This document shows, piece after piece, positions 8,923-17,824 of a stretch of DNA of 44,168 bases. Below the pieces are notes generated by a model, which was given only the letters and a program-made list of their open reading frames with translations, had not been told where the DNA came from and did not search any database. This DNA is from Prochlorococcus sp. AG-402-I20 (GTDB lineage Bacteria; Cyanobacteriota; Cyanobacteriia; PCC-6307; Cyanobiaceae). How positions within the stretch are numbered: position 1 is the first letter of the stretch; every line of letters starts with the position of its first letter. The DNA lies in the NCBI GenBank assembly GCA_003216975.1, contig QCHY01000015.1, forward strand, positions 1 to 44,168, given 5' to 3'. A program made the position numbers and the translations under genes.

Positions 8923-10152
8923 ATGAAAGTAAATCATTGGTCATTACCTAATGGTGCTACATGTGTTGTAGCTGATATAGAACATTCAACATTAACTTGT
9001 ATTGACTTTTGGTGCAAAGGAGGCAGTCTTTATGAAAGGAAAGGTGAAGAAGGGATAGCACATTTCTTAGAACATATGATATTCAAAGGGAGTAAGAACC
9101 TTAAAGAAGGTGAATTCGATATAAAAATTGAATCTCTTGGAGGAAGTAGTAATGCTGCAACTGGGTTAGACGATGTTCATTATCATGTTCTAGTACCACC
9201 AGAAAAGACAGAAGAAGGACTTCAATTGATATTAGATTTATTATTATTTCCTAAAATTGAACAAGACGCCTTTGAAATGGAGAAAGAAGTAGTTTTGGAG
9301 GAAATCGCACAAAATATTGAGCAGCCAGAAGAAATTATTTATATGAAATTGCTAAAAGAATGTTTAACACCTCATAGATATTCTAAGCCAATACTGGGTG
9401 ATAAAAAAACTGTAAAAAGTATAAATGCTAAACAAATAAAATTATTCCACAAAGATCAATATATAGGTAAAAACTGTGCACTATGTATTGCAGGAGAGTT
9501 GCCAAAAGAAATATATTCAATAATAAACAATAGTAAGCTTAAGGAATTAAAACCAATCGGAGAAGAAACACATTTACGTAACAACATTACATTTAATAAA
9601 GGTTATATAAAAGAAACTATACCTAGACTAGAGGGAGGAAGAATCTTGAAAGCATGGAAACTGCCTCCTGCAAAAGAACGACTCATTATCTTAGGAGCAG
9701 AAATTGCTGCAACAATTTTATGCGAAGGTAAAAGTAGTCTTATTGTTAAAGAATTAAGAGAAGAAAAACGCATTATCGAATCAATAGATATAGATTTACA
9801 AATACTTGAGGAGGGTGGATTGATTCTTCTTGACGTATGTTGTCCAAAAGAGAATCTTAAAATTGTAGAAATTGAAATCAATAACATCCTCAAAGAATTA
9901 ACTAAAAATTTTGTTACTAATAAAGATTTAGACCGTGCAAAAAAACTAGTCACAAATAATATATATTTTGGTTTAGAGTTGAGTACTCAAATCGCCACAA
10001 CATTAGGAAATCAAGCTCTATGGGGAAGGCCCCAATCATTATTACAATCTATAGATGATATTTCATATTGGACAACATCACGCTTAAATGATTTAATTTT
10101 TCCATTATTTAAACCAGAGAATGCATTTACATTAATTGCTGAACCTGAATAA
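8923..10152 (+). CDS. M16-family zinc peptidase, catalytic partner
   Basis: Zinc metallopeptidase, 409 residues, of the M16B processing-peptidase type. The inverted zinc motif HxxEH is intact at 47-51 (AHFLEHMIFKGS), and the distal glutamate lies in EKEVVLEEIAQ at about 120. The second half lacks the substrate-binding Arg-Tyr pair: the matching stretch is ELREEKRIIESI. The next gene has the opposite arrangement, so the two proteins probably form a heterodimer, as in PqqL/mitochondrial-processing-peptidase-like bacterial pairs. Substrate unknown. No signal peptide. Confidence 0.9.
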   Translation: MKVNHWSLPNGATCVVADIEHSTLTCIDFWCKGGSLYERKGEEGIAHFLEHMIFKGSKNLKEGEFDIKIESLGGSSNAATGLDDVHYHVLVPPEKTEEGLQLILDLLLFPKIEQDAFEMEKEVVLEEIAQNIEQPEEIIYMKLLKECLTPHRYSKPILGDKKTVKSINAKQIKLFHKDQYIGKNCALCIAGELPKEIYSIINNSKLKELKPIGEETHLRNNITFNKGYIKETIPRLEGGRILKAWKLPPAKERLIILGAEIAATILCEGKSSLIVKELREEKRIIESIDIDLQILEEGGLILLDVCCPKENLKIVEIEINNILKELTKNFVTNKDLDRAKKLVTNNIYFGLELSTQIATTLGNQALWGRPQSLLQSIDDISYWTTSRLNDLIFPLFKPENAFTLIAEPE

Positions 10153-10156
10153 AAGT

Positions 10157-11419
10157 ATGAACATAACTCTAGACAATCTTAATAGCAAAAATATAATGTC
10201 CGCAAAATTATGGATAGAAGGTGGTAGTAGAGATGATCCTATAGATAAAAAAGGAATTCATCAACTTTTAAGCTCGACGATGCTTAGAGGTTGTGGACCT
10301 TACAATAATAGGATAATTGCTGAAATAGTAGACAGTTCTGGAGCAAGTTTAAATTGCGATACATATGAAGATGGTCTTTTAATAAGTCTTAAATGTGTCG
10401 ATAGTGATGCTTATAATCTTCTTCCTTTAATTGGTTGGATGATTACAAAACCAGCACTTCAAATAGATCAGATCGAATTGGAAAAAGATTTAACAATAAA
10501 AGCAATTAGAAGGCAAAAAGAGAGTACATATCAATTAGCATTTGATGGCTGGAGAAAGATGGTATATGGTGATGGACCATATGGACATGACCCACTGGGA
10601 TCAATCGATGATATAAAAAAAATCAATAAAGAACATATATTACCAATCGCAAGTTCATTAATTCATAGAAAAAAGAACTTAGTAATTTCAGGAAAATTAC
10701 CAAATAAAATAGAAAATTATATAGAAAATACAATTGCATTTAGAGGGATTAGTAAAAATCCTACGAACCAAATTAATACAAATGAAAATAATAAGAATTT
10801 TGAAATCCCATCCGAACATAAAGTTAGTATTTACACAAGATCATTAAATACACAACAAGTCATTCTACTTCTAGGTAAAGCAACAATTAGATATGATAAT
10901 GAATCAGACATTTTGCTTAGATTATTATCATGTTACTTAGGATATGGAATGTCAAGTTTATTATTTAAGGTTCTCAGAGAAAAGTATGGAGTAGTTTATG
11001 AATCAGGAGTTTATCATCCCATAAGAGAGAATCAAACACCATTTATAATGCACGCATCTACAACTGAAGAGAAAGCTATCCTTACTCTTCAATTACTAAA
11101 AGAGTGTTGGGGAAAAATTATTAATAGTGAAATATCTCCTGAAGAATTAGATATTGTAAAGATAAAATATCGAGGACAAATGGCCCATTCTTTACAGAGT
11201 ATTAGTCAAAGAGCTGAACATAAAGCACATCTTTTAGGTCTTGGTCTAAAAAAGGATCACGATAAAAAAATACTACTAAGGCTCGAAAGTATAACTAGTA
11301 AAGAAATCAAAGATGCTGCTACTAGATATTTAAATAACCCATTACTGAGTGTTTGTAGCAACAAAGAAGTTATTCGGAAAATCAATAAAGACTGGGAAAC
11401 CAAATCAAATTGGATTTAA
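10157..11419 (+). CDS. M16-family peptidase homolog, non-catalytic partner
   Basis: A 420-residue M16 homolog whose zinc site is gone: the region that should read HxxEH is GIHQLLSSTMLRGCG. It keeps the conserved Arg...Tyr stretch near the C-terminal half (FKVLREKYGVVYESG), which in M16B heterodimers binds substrate for the catalytic partner. It follows that partner by 4 nt. The ATG at 10157 is preferred to a TTG at 10136 that would overlap the upstream gene. The tail NKDWETKSNWI is unremarkable. Confidence 0.88.
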   Translation: MNITLDNLNSKNIMSAKLWIEGGSRDDPIDKKGIHQLLSSTMLRGCGPYNNRIIAEIVDSSGASLNCDTYEDGLLISLKCVDSDAYNLLPLIGWMITKPALQIDQIELEKDLTIKAIRRQKESTYQLAFDGWRKMVYGDGPYGHDPLGSIDDIKKINKEHILPIASSLIHRKKNLVISGKLPNKIENYIENTIAFRGISKNPTNQINTNENNKNFEIPSEHKVSIYTRSLNTQQVILLLGKATIRYDNESDILLRLLSCYLGYGMSSLLFKVLREKYGVVYESGVYHPIRENQTPFIMHASTTEEKAILTLQLLKECWGKIINSEISPEELDIVKIKYRGQMAHSLQSISQRAEHKAHLLGLGLKKDHDKKILLRLESITSKEIKDAATRYLNNPLLSVCSNKEVIRKINKDWETKSNWI

Positions 11420-11422
11420 CTT

Positions 11423-11644
11423 TCAATTATCTGTATCCATAATCTTTAGTCTTTCAGAAGGAATCAAGAAATTTCCCCTTCTAAATTTCACTTCTAATAG
11501 ATCATTTGGCCTTATTCCCATAATTACGCCAACCTCGTCAAGAGAAACCAGATCTGGCGGTCTTAGCATTGATATGGAATCTGCTGTCTTAAGATATGGC
11601 AAAGGTACTTGTAAGGAGACTTTTTCTCCAATTGAAAATTTCAT
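11423..11644 (-). CDS. sipA: SipA-type DUF3148 protein (NblS/Hik33 interactor)
   Basis: A 73-residue beta-rich protein. The segments FSIGEKVSL, PPDLVSLDEVGVIMGI and VKFRRGNFLI with YLKTAD and MLRPPD match the cyanobacterial DUF3148/SipA family from memory. SipA binds the histidine kinase NblS (Hik33), which controls light and stress responses. It is antisense-oriented and convergent with the M16 pair, ending 4 nt beyond that gene. It shares an 85-base divergent spacer with bioY. Confidence 0.72.
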   Translation of the reverse strand: MKFSIGEKVSLQVPLPYLKTADSISMLRPPDLVSLDEVGVIMGIRPNDLLEVKFRRGNFLIPSERLKIMDTDN

Positions 11645-11729
11645 TATAAATAAATAGCTCTAAATGATCTTATTGACATATCAATCAATTTGTAAATAAT
11701 TAATGTAGGAGATCTGCTAATTAAATTCA

Positions 11730-12302
11730 TTGCAAAAATTAACTAGCGCTGCAAAAGCAATAACAGGCGTAATGTTAATCATAATATGCGCAATGTTACC
11801 ATCATTTATAATTTTCCCCCAAGACCACCTCTCTCTCTCAATTGTCCCACTTCATAGCAATTGGCAAATCCAAGGGCTTCTTTTGACTTCATTGCTCTGC
11901 GGAGCCAAAATAGGAACAATTTCTGCAATTTCCTATCTGACTATAGGTTTATTCTATTTACCTGTTTTTCACGGAGGAGGTAGTGTTGGTTATATCTTAA
12001 CTCATGAATTCGGCTACTTATTAGGATTTATTCCTGCTGCATGGACAACTGGCTTCTTAGCAGAACAAAATTCCAAAGCTAACTTAATTAATTATTCATT
12101 TTATACGGCATTATCACTTTGCATTTTACATATTACTGGTATTATTTATCTGATTTTTGGTAAAATATTTGGATTCTGGATAGATAATTTATCTGATCTT
12201 ATTTTGATAAATACTTTTATACCTTTTCCAACTCAATTATTACTATGCATATCAATAAGTTTACTAGCAATATTTCTAAAAAATATATTAATATTAAAAT
12301 GA
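11730..12302 (+). CDS. bioY: BioY family biotin transporter
   Basis: A 190-residue membrane protein with about six hydrophobic helices. The stretch HGGGSVGYILTHEFGYLLGF with the following AAW is typical of BioY, the S component of ECF biotin transporters. BioY often binds biotin and couples to EcfAAT. No ECF genes are in the window, so a solitary BioY or shared energy module is likely. The start is TTG, preceded by a GGAG about 20 nt upstream, so the start is uncertain. It overlaps lspA by ATGA, implying translational coupling. Confidence 0.85.
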   Translation: MQKLTSAAKAITGVMLIIICAMLPSFIIFPQDHLSLSIVPLHSNWQIQGLLLTSLLCGAKIGTISAISYLTIGLFYLPVFHGGGSVGYILTHEFGYLLGFIPAAWTTGFLAEQNSKANLINYSFYTALSLCILHITGIIYLIFGKIFGFWIDNLSDLILINTFIPFPTQLLLCISISLLAIFLKNILILK

Positions 12303-12778
12303 CTTTGTTTAAGAATAGAAAAATAAAGACAATAACTTACTCTTTTTACATTATTATATTAGATCAAATTAGTAAATTTTTAGTATTATATACATTAGGC
12401 TTTGAAAGATCTAAAAATATTATTCCTAATTTATTAAATTTCACCCTAGTAAAAAACAAAGGTGCTGCATTTAGTCTGTTTAGCAATTCTACAGATATTC
12501 TTACCTTTACAAGTATTCTAGCTTCGTTAATATTAATTACTATTATATTGAAATTCCCACCCAAATCATCTTTGAATTTAATTGGAATTTCATATCTTTT
12601 AGGCGGGACATTAGGTAATGGAATTGATAGATTATTTAAAGGTTATGTTCTTGATTTTTTAGAACTAATTCCAATTAATTTTCCTATTTTTAATCTAGCC
12701 GATGTATCAATAAACATTGCTATAATCTTTTTTATAGTTGATATAATAAAAACCAACCAAAAATCAAATCTAAATTAA
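12299..12778 (+). CDS. lspA: Lipoprotein signal peptidase (signal peptidase II)
   Basis: Inner-membrane aspartyl peptidase, 159 residues, that cuts prolipoprotein signal peptides after lipidation. Four membrane helices are visible. Catalytic aspartates are in the family motifs NGIDRLFKGYVLDF and FNLADVSIN, and NKGAAFSLF matches the conserved N(x)GAAFS box. The ATG at 12299 overlaps the bioY stop as ATGA; an upstream frame extension (to 12245) would lie inside bioY and is rejected. It could mature the DevB-like lipoprotein in this window. Confidence 0.93.
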   Translation: MTLFKNRKIKTITYSFYIIILDQISKFLVLYTLGFERSKNIIPNLLNFTLVKNKGAAFSLFSNSTDILTFTSILASLILITIILKFPPKSSLNLIGISYLLGGTLGNGIDRLFKGYVLDFLELIPINFPIFNLADVSINIAIIFFIVDIIKTNQKSNLN

Positions 12779-12799
12779 TAGAAAAATGGTAGTTATTAT

Positions 12800-14353
12800 A
12801 TGAAAATCAATAAATCAAAAAAACTAATATTTTACATTTTTATAATTATCATTAGCTTGATAATTGTAGGCTTAGTGGGAGCAATAATTAGATTGATAAA
12901 TTTACCTGCCATATTCATTACTATTTTAATAGTAGGTGGTTTAAGTTATTCAAAAAAAATAGAATGGATACAAAACAATTTAAAGTCGATATTAAAACTC
13001 AAAAATGAGAAAAACTCAGTAGATTTATCATTTATAAGCAAAAAACAAGCTGCAAGTAAATCATTAAAAAGTATTGATCAATTAATCACACTAATCAATG
13101 ATGAAGTCAAGGCAAAGGCCCTAAAGGATGAAAAGAATAGAGTTTCATTAGAGTTAGAGAGAGGGGATATTATTTTAGTAGTTTTTGGAATTGGATCGAG
13201 CGGTAAAACTTCACTAATAAGAGCACTTTTAAAAAGAATAGTAGGTAAAGTTAGTCCTGAGATGGGATCAACAAGGTCAAAAGAAACTTTCCGTTTAAAA
13301 CTTAAAGGACTTCCAAGAGGAATAAAAATCATTGATACTCCAGGAATACTAGAAGCTGGGAAAGCAGGAAGAGAAAGGGAAAAAAGTGCCTTAATAGAAG
13401 CACGTAAATCTGATTTAATGTTAGTAGTAATCGAAGGTGATTTACGTTCTGAAGAAACAAGAACAATTAGAAGTTTATCAAAATCGGGGAAAAGACTTTT
13501 AATAGTTCTTAATAAAATAGATTTAAGAGGAGAAAGTGAAGAAAAAAGATTAATAGAAATTCTCAATTCTAGGTGTAGTGATTTTATAGATCCAAAAGAT
13601 ATTATTTGTACATCTGCATCACCACAAACAATTACAATTCCTGGGAAGAGACCCTATCAACCAGCGCCTGAAATAGATGCTTTAATTAGAAGATTAGCAT
13701 ATATTTTACATGAAGAAGGTGAGGAGCTAATCGCAGATAATATATTACTTCAATGCAGCAATCTTGGTAAAGAAGGTAAAAGATTGCTAGTTAAGCAAAG
13801 AAGTAAATCAGCTAAAAAATGTATTGATAAGTATGGTTGGCTCAGTAGCGGAGTATTAATATTAACACCCTTACCAGTGATCGATATGATCGCTGCTGCC
13901 GCTGTAAATGGACAAATGGTTATTGAAATAGCGAGAATATATGGTGTTCAAATCACAAAAGAAAGAGCAAAGAATTTAGCATTTTCTATGGGGAAAATTC
14001 TTGCAACTATGGGTTTAGTTAATGGTGGGGTTTCACTAATAAGCTCAACATTAAGTTTATCACTTCCAACATTTGTTGTTAGCAAAGTAATTCAAGGTAT
14101 AAGTGTATCTTGGTTAACTAGGATTGCTGGTGCAAGTTTTATAACTTATTTCCAACAAGACCAAAATTGGGGAGATGGTGGAATCCAAGAAGTAGTTGAA
14201 TATCATTACAACTTAAACAAAAGAGATGAATATTTTAAAAGTTTTATTCGAAGGGCATATGAAAGGGTTATTGATCCATTAGTTGAAAAGAAATTCAAAA
14301 AGCTACCACCGAGATCAAGGCCTCAGAAGGTGGAGGATTCATTGGACCTCTAA
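12800..14353 (+). CDS. membrane-associated GTPase with DUF697 domain
   Basis: A 517-residue protein. Two N-terminal hydrophobic helices (about 9-31 and 35-50) anchor it. An Era-like G domain follows: P-loop GIGSSGKTS at 130-138, Thr in the switch region STRSKE, DTPGILEAG (G3), NKIDLRGES (G4) and TSAS (G5). The last 200 residues carry the GWLSSGVLILTPLPVIDMIAAAAVNGQMV stretch typical of DUF697 (YcjF-like) proteins with further hydrophobic helices. Exact role unknown. The 3' end overlaps a small gene on the other strand. Confidence 0.85.
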   Translation: MKINKSKKLIFYIFIIIISLIIVGLVGAIIRLINLPAIFITILIVGGLSYSKKIEWIQNNLKSILKLKNEKNSVDLSFISKKQAASKSLKSIDQLITLINDEVKAKALKDEKNRVSLELERGDIILVVFGIGSSGKTSLIRALLKRIVGKVSPEMGSTRSKETFRLKLKGLPRGIKIIDTPGILEAGKAGREREKSALIEARKSDLMLVVIEGDLRSEETRTIRSLSKSGKRLLIVLNKIDLRGESEEKRLIEILNSRCSDFIDPKDIICTSASPQTITIPGKRPYQPAPEIDALIRRLAYILHEEGEELIADNILLQCSNLGKEGKRLLVKQRSKSAKKCIDKYGWLSSGVLILTPLPVIDMIAAAAVNGQMVIEIARIYGVQITKERAKNLAFSMGKILATMGLVNGGVSLISSTLSLSLPTFVVSKVIQGISVSWLTRIAGASFITYFQQDQNWGDGGIQEVVEYHYNLNKRDEYFKSFIRRAYERVIDPLVEKKFKKLPPRSRPQKVEDSLDL

Positions 14354-14459
14354 AATCTAAAACAAAAACCAATACCAAATAAATTAGACTTATAAAAATT
14401 GATATAAAAGCTGTTATTAAAGCCAATATATTTTTCTTATTAAAGATATCTTTATTCAT
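14295..14459 (-). CDS. small single-membrane-helix protein, 54 aa (antisense to GTPase 3' end)
   Basis: A 54-residue frame with ATG at 14459. After MNKDIFNKKN a hydrophobic helix of about 24 residues (ILALITAFISIFISLIYLVL and on) runs to LDFRGPMNPPPSEA, then a short hydrophobic tail. The helix plus a DFRGP-type Pro-rich end looks conserved in design and is not the reverse complement of low-complexity DNA. Its last 59 bases run antisense to the C-terminal codons of the GTPase gene. Its function is not recognised. Confidence 0.55.
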   Translation of the reverse strand: MNKDIFNKKNILALITAFISIFISLIYLVLVFVLDFRGPMNPPPSEALISVVAF

Positions 14460-14466
14460 TTAAAAG

Positions 14467-15837
14467 TTAAATAATTGAATCATTAATTAGATTAGCTAAA
14501 AGTTTTAAGTCATCAAATTTAGTATTAGGATTTCCCATAACAGCTTTTAGATAATATCTATCTCTATACATTGGTCTGGAAAGCATAAAATTATTGGCTA
14601 ACAAAGATTTTCTTGTTTTTATAGACCAATCAGATGATTGAGAAGAAGTAAAATTGATTGGTGTTAAAGCTAAAAGATGTAGAGGTCCTGATATTATTTC
14701 AAATTTTGATGAATCAATCATTGATTCTAAATAACTTTTTCTTTTAATTGACTCCAAAAGTATTTTTTCAATACCCATTTCACCCAAATATCTCAAACCA
14801 ATCCACAATTTCAATGACTCAGCGGATCTAGTACCTTGAATTCCAAGTTCTCCTCCATGAAAGTCACTTCCTGTAATTGGTTCCGCATAAGGTAATCCAG
14901 TTGAAAATGTTGAAGAAAGATGGTTTTTATTAGCTACAAGCAGTAAAGAAGAAGTTTTTGCAACGCCCAATAATTTCTGTGGATTAACCGTTAAAGAGTC
15001 CGCAGAACCTAAGCCTTGAACAATTTCTGAAGTAATTTTTGATAGACCATAAATCCCTCCAATTGATCCATCAATATGAAGCCAAACATTCTCTTTTTGG
15101 CAAAATTGAGAAATTTCGTAGAGTGAATCAATAGCTCCTCTTACAGTTGTTCCTGCTGTCGCGACAACAGCGAAACATTTCTTCCCCTCAGCTTTAATTT
15201 TTTTTGAAATTGAATGCAAACTTGAAATTTTCAATTCACCATTTTCATCTGTAGGAACCTTTTGAAGAGATTCTTTTCCTAAACCCATAATTCGAACAGC
15301 TTTTAAAAATGAGACATGACAATCCTCGCTTGCAAAAAAAACGGCAGTTGGATCACTTGCTAGTCCAGCAATATTTCTCGCCATTACTAAAGCCATTAAA
15401 TTACTCAAGCTCCCCCCGCTAGCTGCAACACCTCCAGACAAATCACCAAAACCTAGCTTTTCACAAAACCACTTACATAGCTTCCGTTCCAGCAATGACA
15501 AGCTAGGAGATAATTCTTCAGCTAAAAGATTATTATTTAAGCCAGCACATATTAGCTCTCCAACAATTGAAGCTGATAAAGGAGGTGGATCTAGATGAGC
15601 AAGCGACCTTGGATGGGATGGTCGGTAGGAACCATCCATTAACAATTTCAATTCGCTCAATAAAGCTTTATTAGAAACACCTTCTTTTGCTGGATAGACC
15701 TCTGGCAAAACAAATGAATCAGCTATGGGGGCTTGACTACCTGATTCAGCGAACCAATCACAAAGACTACTTGAGGCTTCAACAAGTAAAGAATGCAGTT
15801 CTCTATCTAAATTGTGAGGTGATGCAAAAGGGTCCAA
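14467..15837 (-). CDS. PLP-dependent group II amino-acid decarboxylase
   Basis: A 456-residue fold-type I decarboxylase of the glutamate/aspartate/diaminobutyrate group. Residues visible: His174 (EDCHVSFLKA) which stacks on the pyridoxal ring, ATAGTT at 227-232, Asp256 (HIDGSIGGIYG) and the Schiff-base Lys288 in NPQKLLGVAK. The usual HKW around the lysine is replaced by NPQK, so substrate choice is uncertain; L-aspartate, glutamate or diaminobutyrate are options. An ATG at 15837 begins MDPFASPHNLDREL. It lies just beside the small membrane gene and shares an 80-base divergent spacer with tadA. Confidence 0.82.
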   Translation of the reverse strand: MDPFASPHNLDRELHSLLVEASSSLCDWFAESGSQAPIADSFVLPEVYPAKEGVSNKALLSELKLLMDGSYRPSHPRSLAHLDPPPLSASIVGELICAGLNNNLLAEELSPSLSLLERKLCKWFCEKLGFGDLSGGVAASGGSLSNLMALVMARNIAGLASDPTAVFFASEDCHVSFLKAVRIMGLGKESLQKVPTDENGELKISSLHSISKKIKAEGKKCFAVVATAGTTVRGAIDSLYEISQFCQKENVWLHIDGSIGGIYGLSKITSEIVQGLGSADSLTVNPQKLLGVAKTSSLLLVANKNHLSSTFSTGLPYAEPITGSDFHGGELGIQGTRSAESLKLWIGLRYLGEMGIEKILLESIKRKSYLESMIDSSKFEIISGPLHLLALTPINFTSSQSSDWSIKTRKSLLANNFMLSRPMYRDRYYLKAVMGNPNTKFDDLKLLANLINDSII

Positions 15838-15917
15838 AGAAAATAAGTCTCTATTTGTAGTATTGGATGATCAAATTCAAAACAAAAAAATCATTAATAT
15901 CTAGATAAACATTTTAT

Positions 15918-16457
15918 TTGATAATTCTCCAAACATCTAAAAAATTGTCAAAACCAATCGCACTGAGTCAGGAAGAAAAAATAAAATGGATGACAAGATT
16001 GCTAACCAAAGCAAAGCTTGTAGGAGAGAGAGGGGAAGTCCCTATCGCTGCAATCATTCTCGACGAAAGAGGTAGATGTATTGGCTATGGGGGTAATAGA
16101 AGGGAAACAATGAAAGATCCTCTAGGTCATGCTGAGTTGGTAGCTCTCCGGCAAGCTTCTTGGATAATTAATGATTGGAGATTTAATAACTGTACATTGA
16201 TAGTAAATCTGGAGCCATGTCCAATGTGCGCAGGCGCTCTGATACAAGCAAGAATGGGGAAAATTATTTATGGATCTGAAGATCCTAAAAGAGGCGCACT
16301 AGGTGGAACTATAAATCTCGCAGAACATAAAAGTGCGCATCACAATATGTTAATTGAAAGAGGGATAATGGAAGAAGAATCAAGAAAAATCATCGTGGAC
16401 TGGTTTAAAGATAAAAGAGTTCTAGCTAGAGCAAATATATTATCTAAACTTAGGTAA
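15918..16457 (+). CDS. tadA: tRNA-specific adenosine deaminase
   Basis: Converts A34 to inosine in the anticodon of tRNA-Arg. Zinc ligands and the catalytic glutamate are in GHAELVAL (His-Ala-Glu) and PCPMCAG (two Cys). GEVPIAAIIL and RMGKIIYGSEDPKRGA are also typical. The frame starts with TTG at 15918 (179 residues). An in-frame ATG at 15990 would give 155 residues, closer to the family length, and is quite possible. The 3' end overlaps the converging aminotransferase gene by 18 nt. Confidence 0.92.
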   Translation: MIILQTSKKLSKPIALSQEEKIKWMTRLLTKAKLVGERGEVPIAAIILDERGRCIGYGGNRRETMKDPLGHAELVALRQASWIINDWRFNNCTLIVNLEPCPMCAGALIQARMGKIIYGSEDPKRGALGGTINLAEHKSAHHNMLIERGIMEEESRKIIVDWFKDKRVLARANILSKLR

Positions 16458-17600
16458 TTCAGTTTCAAAAATATTTATTATCTTATCTACATTAGTAGAA
16501 GTCGAGTTATAACCCATTAAACCAATTCTCCAAACTTTTCCAGCTAAATCACCAAGACCACCTCCTATTTCAATACCAAAGTTATTTAGCAAATGCTTAG
16601 TAAATGCTTTACCATCAATGCCCTTAGGGATTTTCACTGTTGTCAGAGTAGGTAAGCGCAATTCTTCTTTAACATGTAATTCCAAGCCAATATTTTCTAA
16701 AGAATTCCAAAGTGATTTGGCATTTTTGCTGTGTCTATCCCATGAAACTTCCAATCCTTCTTCAGCTAATAATCTGAGCGCTTCTCGAATACCAAAATTC
16801 ATATTTACTGGAGCCGTATGATGATACACACGATCACTACCCCAATATTTATTAAGCAAAGAAACATCTAAATACCAGTTAGGAACTTTATCTTTTCTAT
16901 TACTCATTTTATTTTCAGCTCTCTCATTCATTGAAAAAGGACCTAATCCAGGTGGGCAACTTAATCCTTTTTGACTACAGCTGTAAGCCAGATCAATTTT
17001 CCACTCATCCAAGTAAAGAGGAACGCCTCCCAAAGAAGTTACTGTATCTACAAGAAGTAAACAATTATTTTTTCTGCATAAATCACCAATTCCATCCATT
17101 GGCTGACAAACACCAGTTGACGTTTCGGCATGAACTATTGCTAAGACAGTCGGATTATATTTTTTCAGTGCATCTTCTATTTCATCAAGAGAGAATGCAT
17201 TACCCCAGTCTTTCTGAATGGTTTCTACCCTTGCCTTATATCTTCCTGCCATATCCGCAAGTCGATGTCCAAAATATCCTTTGATAGCAACTAAAACAGT
17301 ATCTTCAGGCTCAACAACATTTGCTAATGTTGCCTCCATTGCAGCACTTCCAGTACCACTCATTGGAAGTGTTAATCGATTACTAGTTTGCCACGCATAT
17401 CTAAGTAATTCTTGAACCTCACTCATCAATTCAACATAAAAAGGATCCAAATGACCAATAGGCGGCTGAGAGAGCGCTTTCAAAACAGAAGGATCAGCGT
17501 TTGATGGGCCTGGCCCGAGCAATAATCTTTCAGGTGAAACAGTTGGACCAAAATCTTTACGATGTTGATTATCAACAGAAGGAAGAATTTGAGTGGCCAA
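16440..17600 (-). CDS. class V aminotransferase (alanine/serine-glyoxylate type)
   Basis: A PLP enzyme of 386 residues related to alanine:glyoxylate and serine:pyruvate aminotransferases. It fits photorespiratory glyoxylate clearance in a cyanobacterium. The PLP lysine lies in YSCSQKGLSCPPGL; Asp is in LLLVDTVTSLGG; the small-domain opening LLLGPGPSNADPSVL is diagnostic. This family was formerly annotated as a soluble hydrogenase small subunit in cyanobacteria; nothing here supports that. The start ATG at 17600 is preceded by a leader with a hairpin (see 17625). Confidence 0.88.
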   Translation of the reverse strand: MATQILPSVDNQHRKDFGPTVSPERLLLGPGPSNADPSVLKALSQPPIGHLDPFYVELMSEVQELLRYAWQTSNRLTLPMSGTGSAAMEATLANVVEPEDTVLVAIKGYFGHRLADMAGRYKARVETIQKDWGNAFSLDEIEDALKKYNPTVLAIVHAETSTGVCQPMDGIGDLCRKNNCLLLVDTVTSLGGVPLYLDEWKIDLAYSCSQKGLSCPPGLGPFSMNERAENKMSNRKDKVPNWYLDVSLLNKYWGSDRVYHHTAPVNMNFGIREALRLLAEEGLEVSWDRHSKNAKSLWNSLENIGLELHVKEELRLPTLTTVKIPKGIDGKAFTKHLLNNFGIEIGGGLGDLAGKVWRIGLMGYNSTSTNVDKIINIFETELPKFR

Positions 17601-17624
17601 GAAAACAGAATGGTTTTATCTCTA

Positions 17625-17666
17625 CCGAGCCTAAAAGGCGATAGGCAAAGTCGGGGTATTTTTTTT
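17625..17666 (+). promoter_or_regulatory. hairpin with T-run upstream of the aminotransferase (terminator-like on +, leader on -)
   Basis: GCCTA (17629-17633) pairs with TAGGC (17642-17646), and the outer CCG (17625-17627) can pair with CGG (17652-17654) across a bulge. Eight T residues follow at 17659-17666 on the + strand. On the + strand it resembles an intrinsic terminator that would stop antisense reads from reaching glnA. On the - strand it is in the 5' leader of the aminotransferase. The role is undecided. Confidence 0.35.
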
Positions 17667-17746
17667 AGGGATTGCAATAGGAATTAGCTAGATTTGCTTT
17701 AGAAGACAAAAAACAAGCAAAGTTTTCTATTAAAAGTCTAAAAAAA

Positions 17747-17788
17747 GTGCTTCTTAATACAAAAAGAGATTCATCCGGTAATTACGTT
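17747..17788 (+). promoter_or_regulatory. NtcA-activated promoter of glnA
   Basis: GTG-N8-TAC at 17747-17760 is one base off the NtcA consensus GTA-N8-TAC and keeps the GT...AC core. A TAN3T -10 box (TACGTT, 17783-17788) starts 22 nt after the TAC. This is the class II spacing of cyanobacterial NtcA promoters (-10 about 22-24 nt downstream). The glnA ATG is 36 nt after the -10 box. It should activate glnA under nitrogen limitation. Confidence 0.6.
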
Positions 17789-17824
17789 CATAATTAAGTA
17801 TCTCTGTTGCAAATTAAATTCATC

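Noticed and set aside
17667-17824. glutamine riboswitch (glnA RNA motif) before glnA
   Set aside because: GTTCAT occurs, but I do not see the other conserved segments of the motif; the NtcA promoter explains the region.
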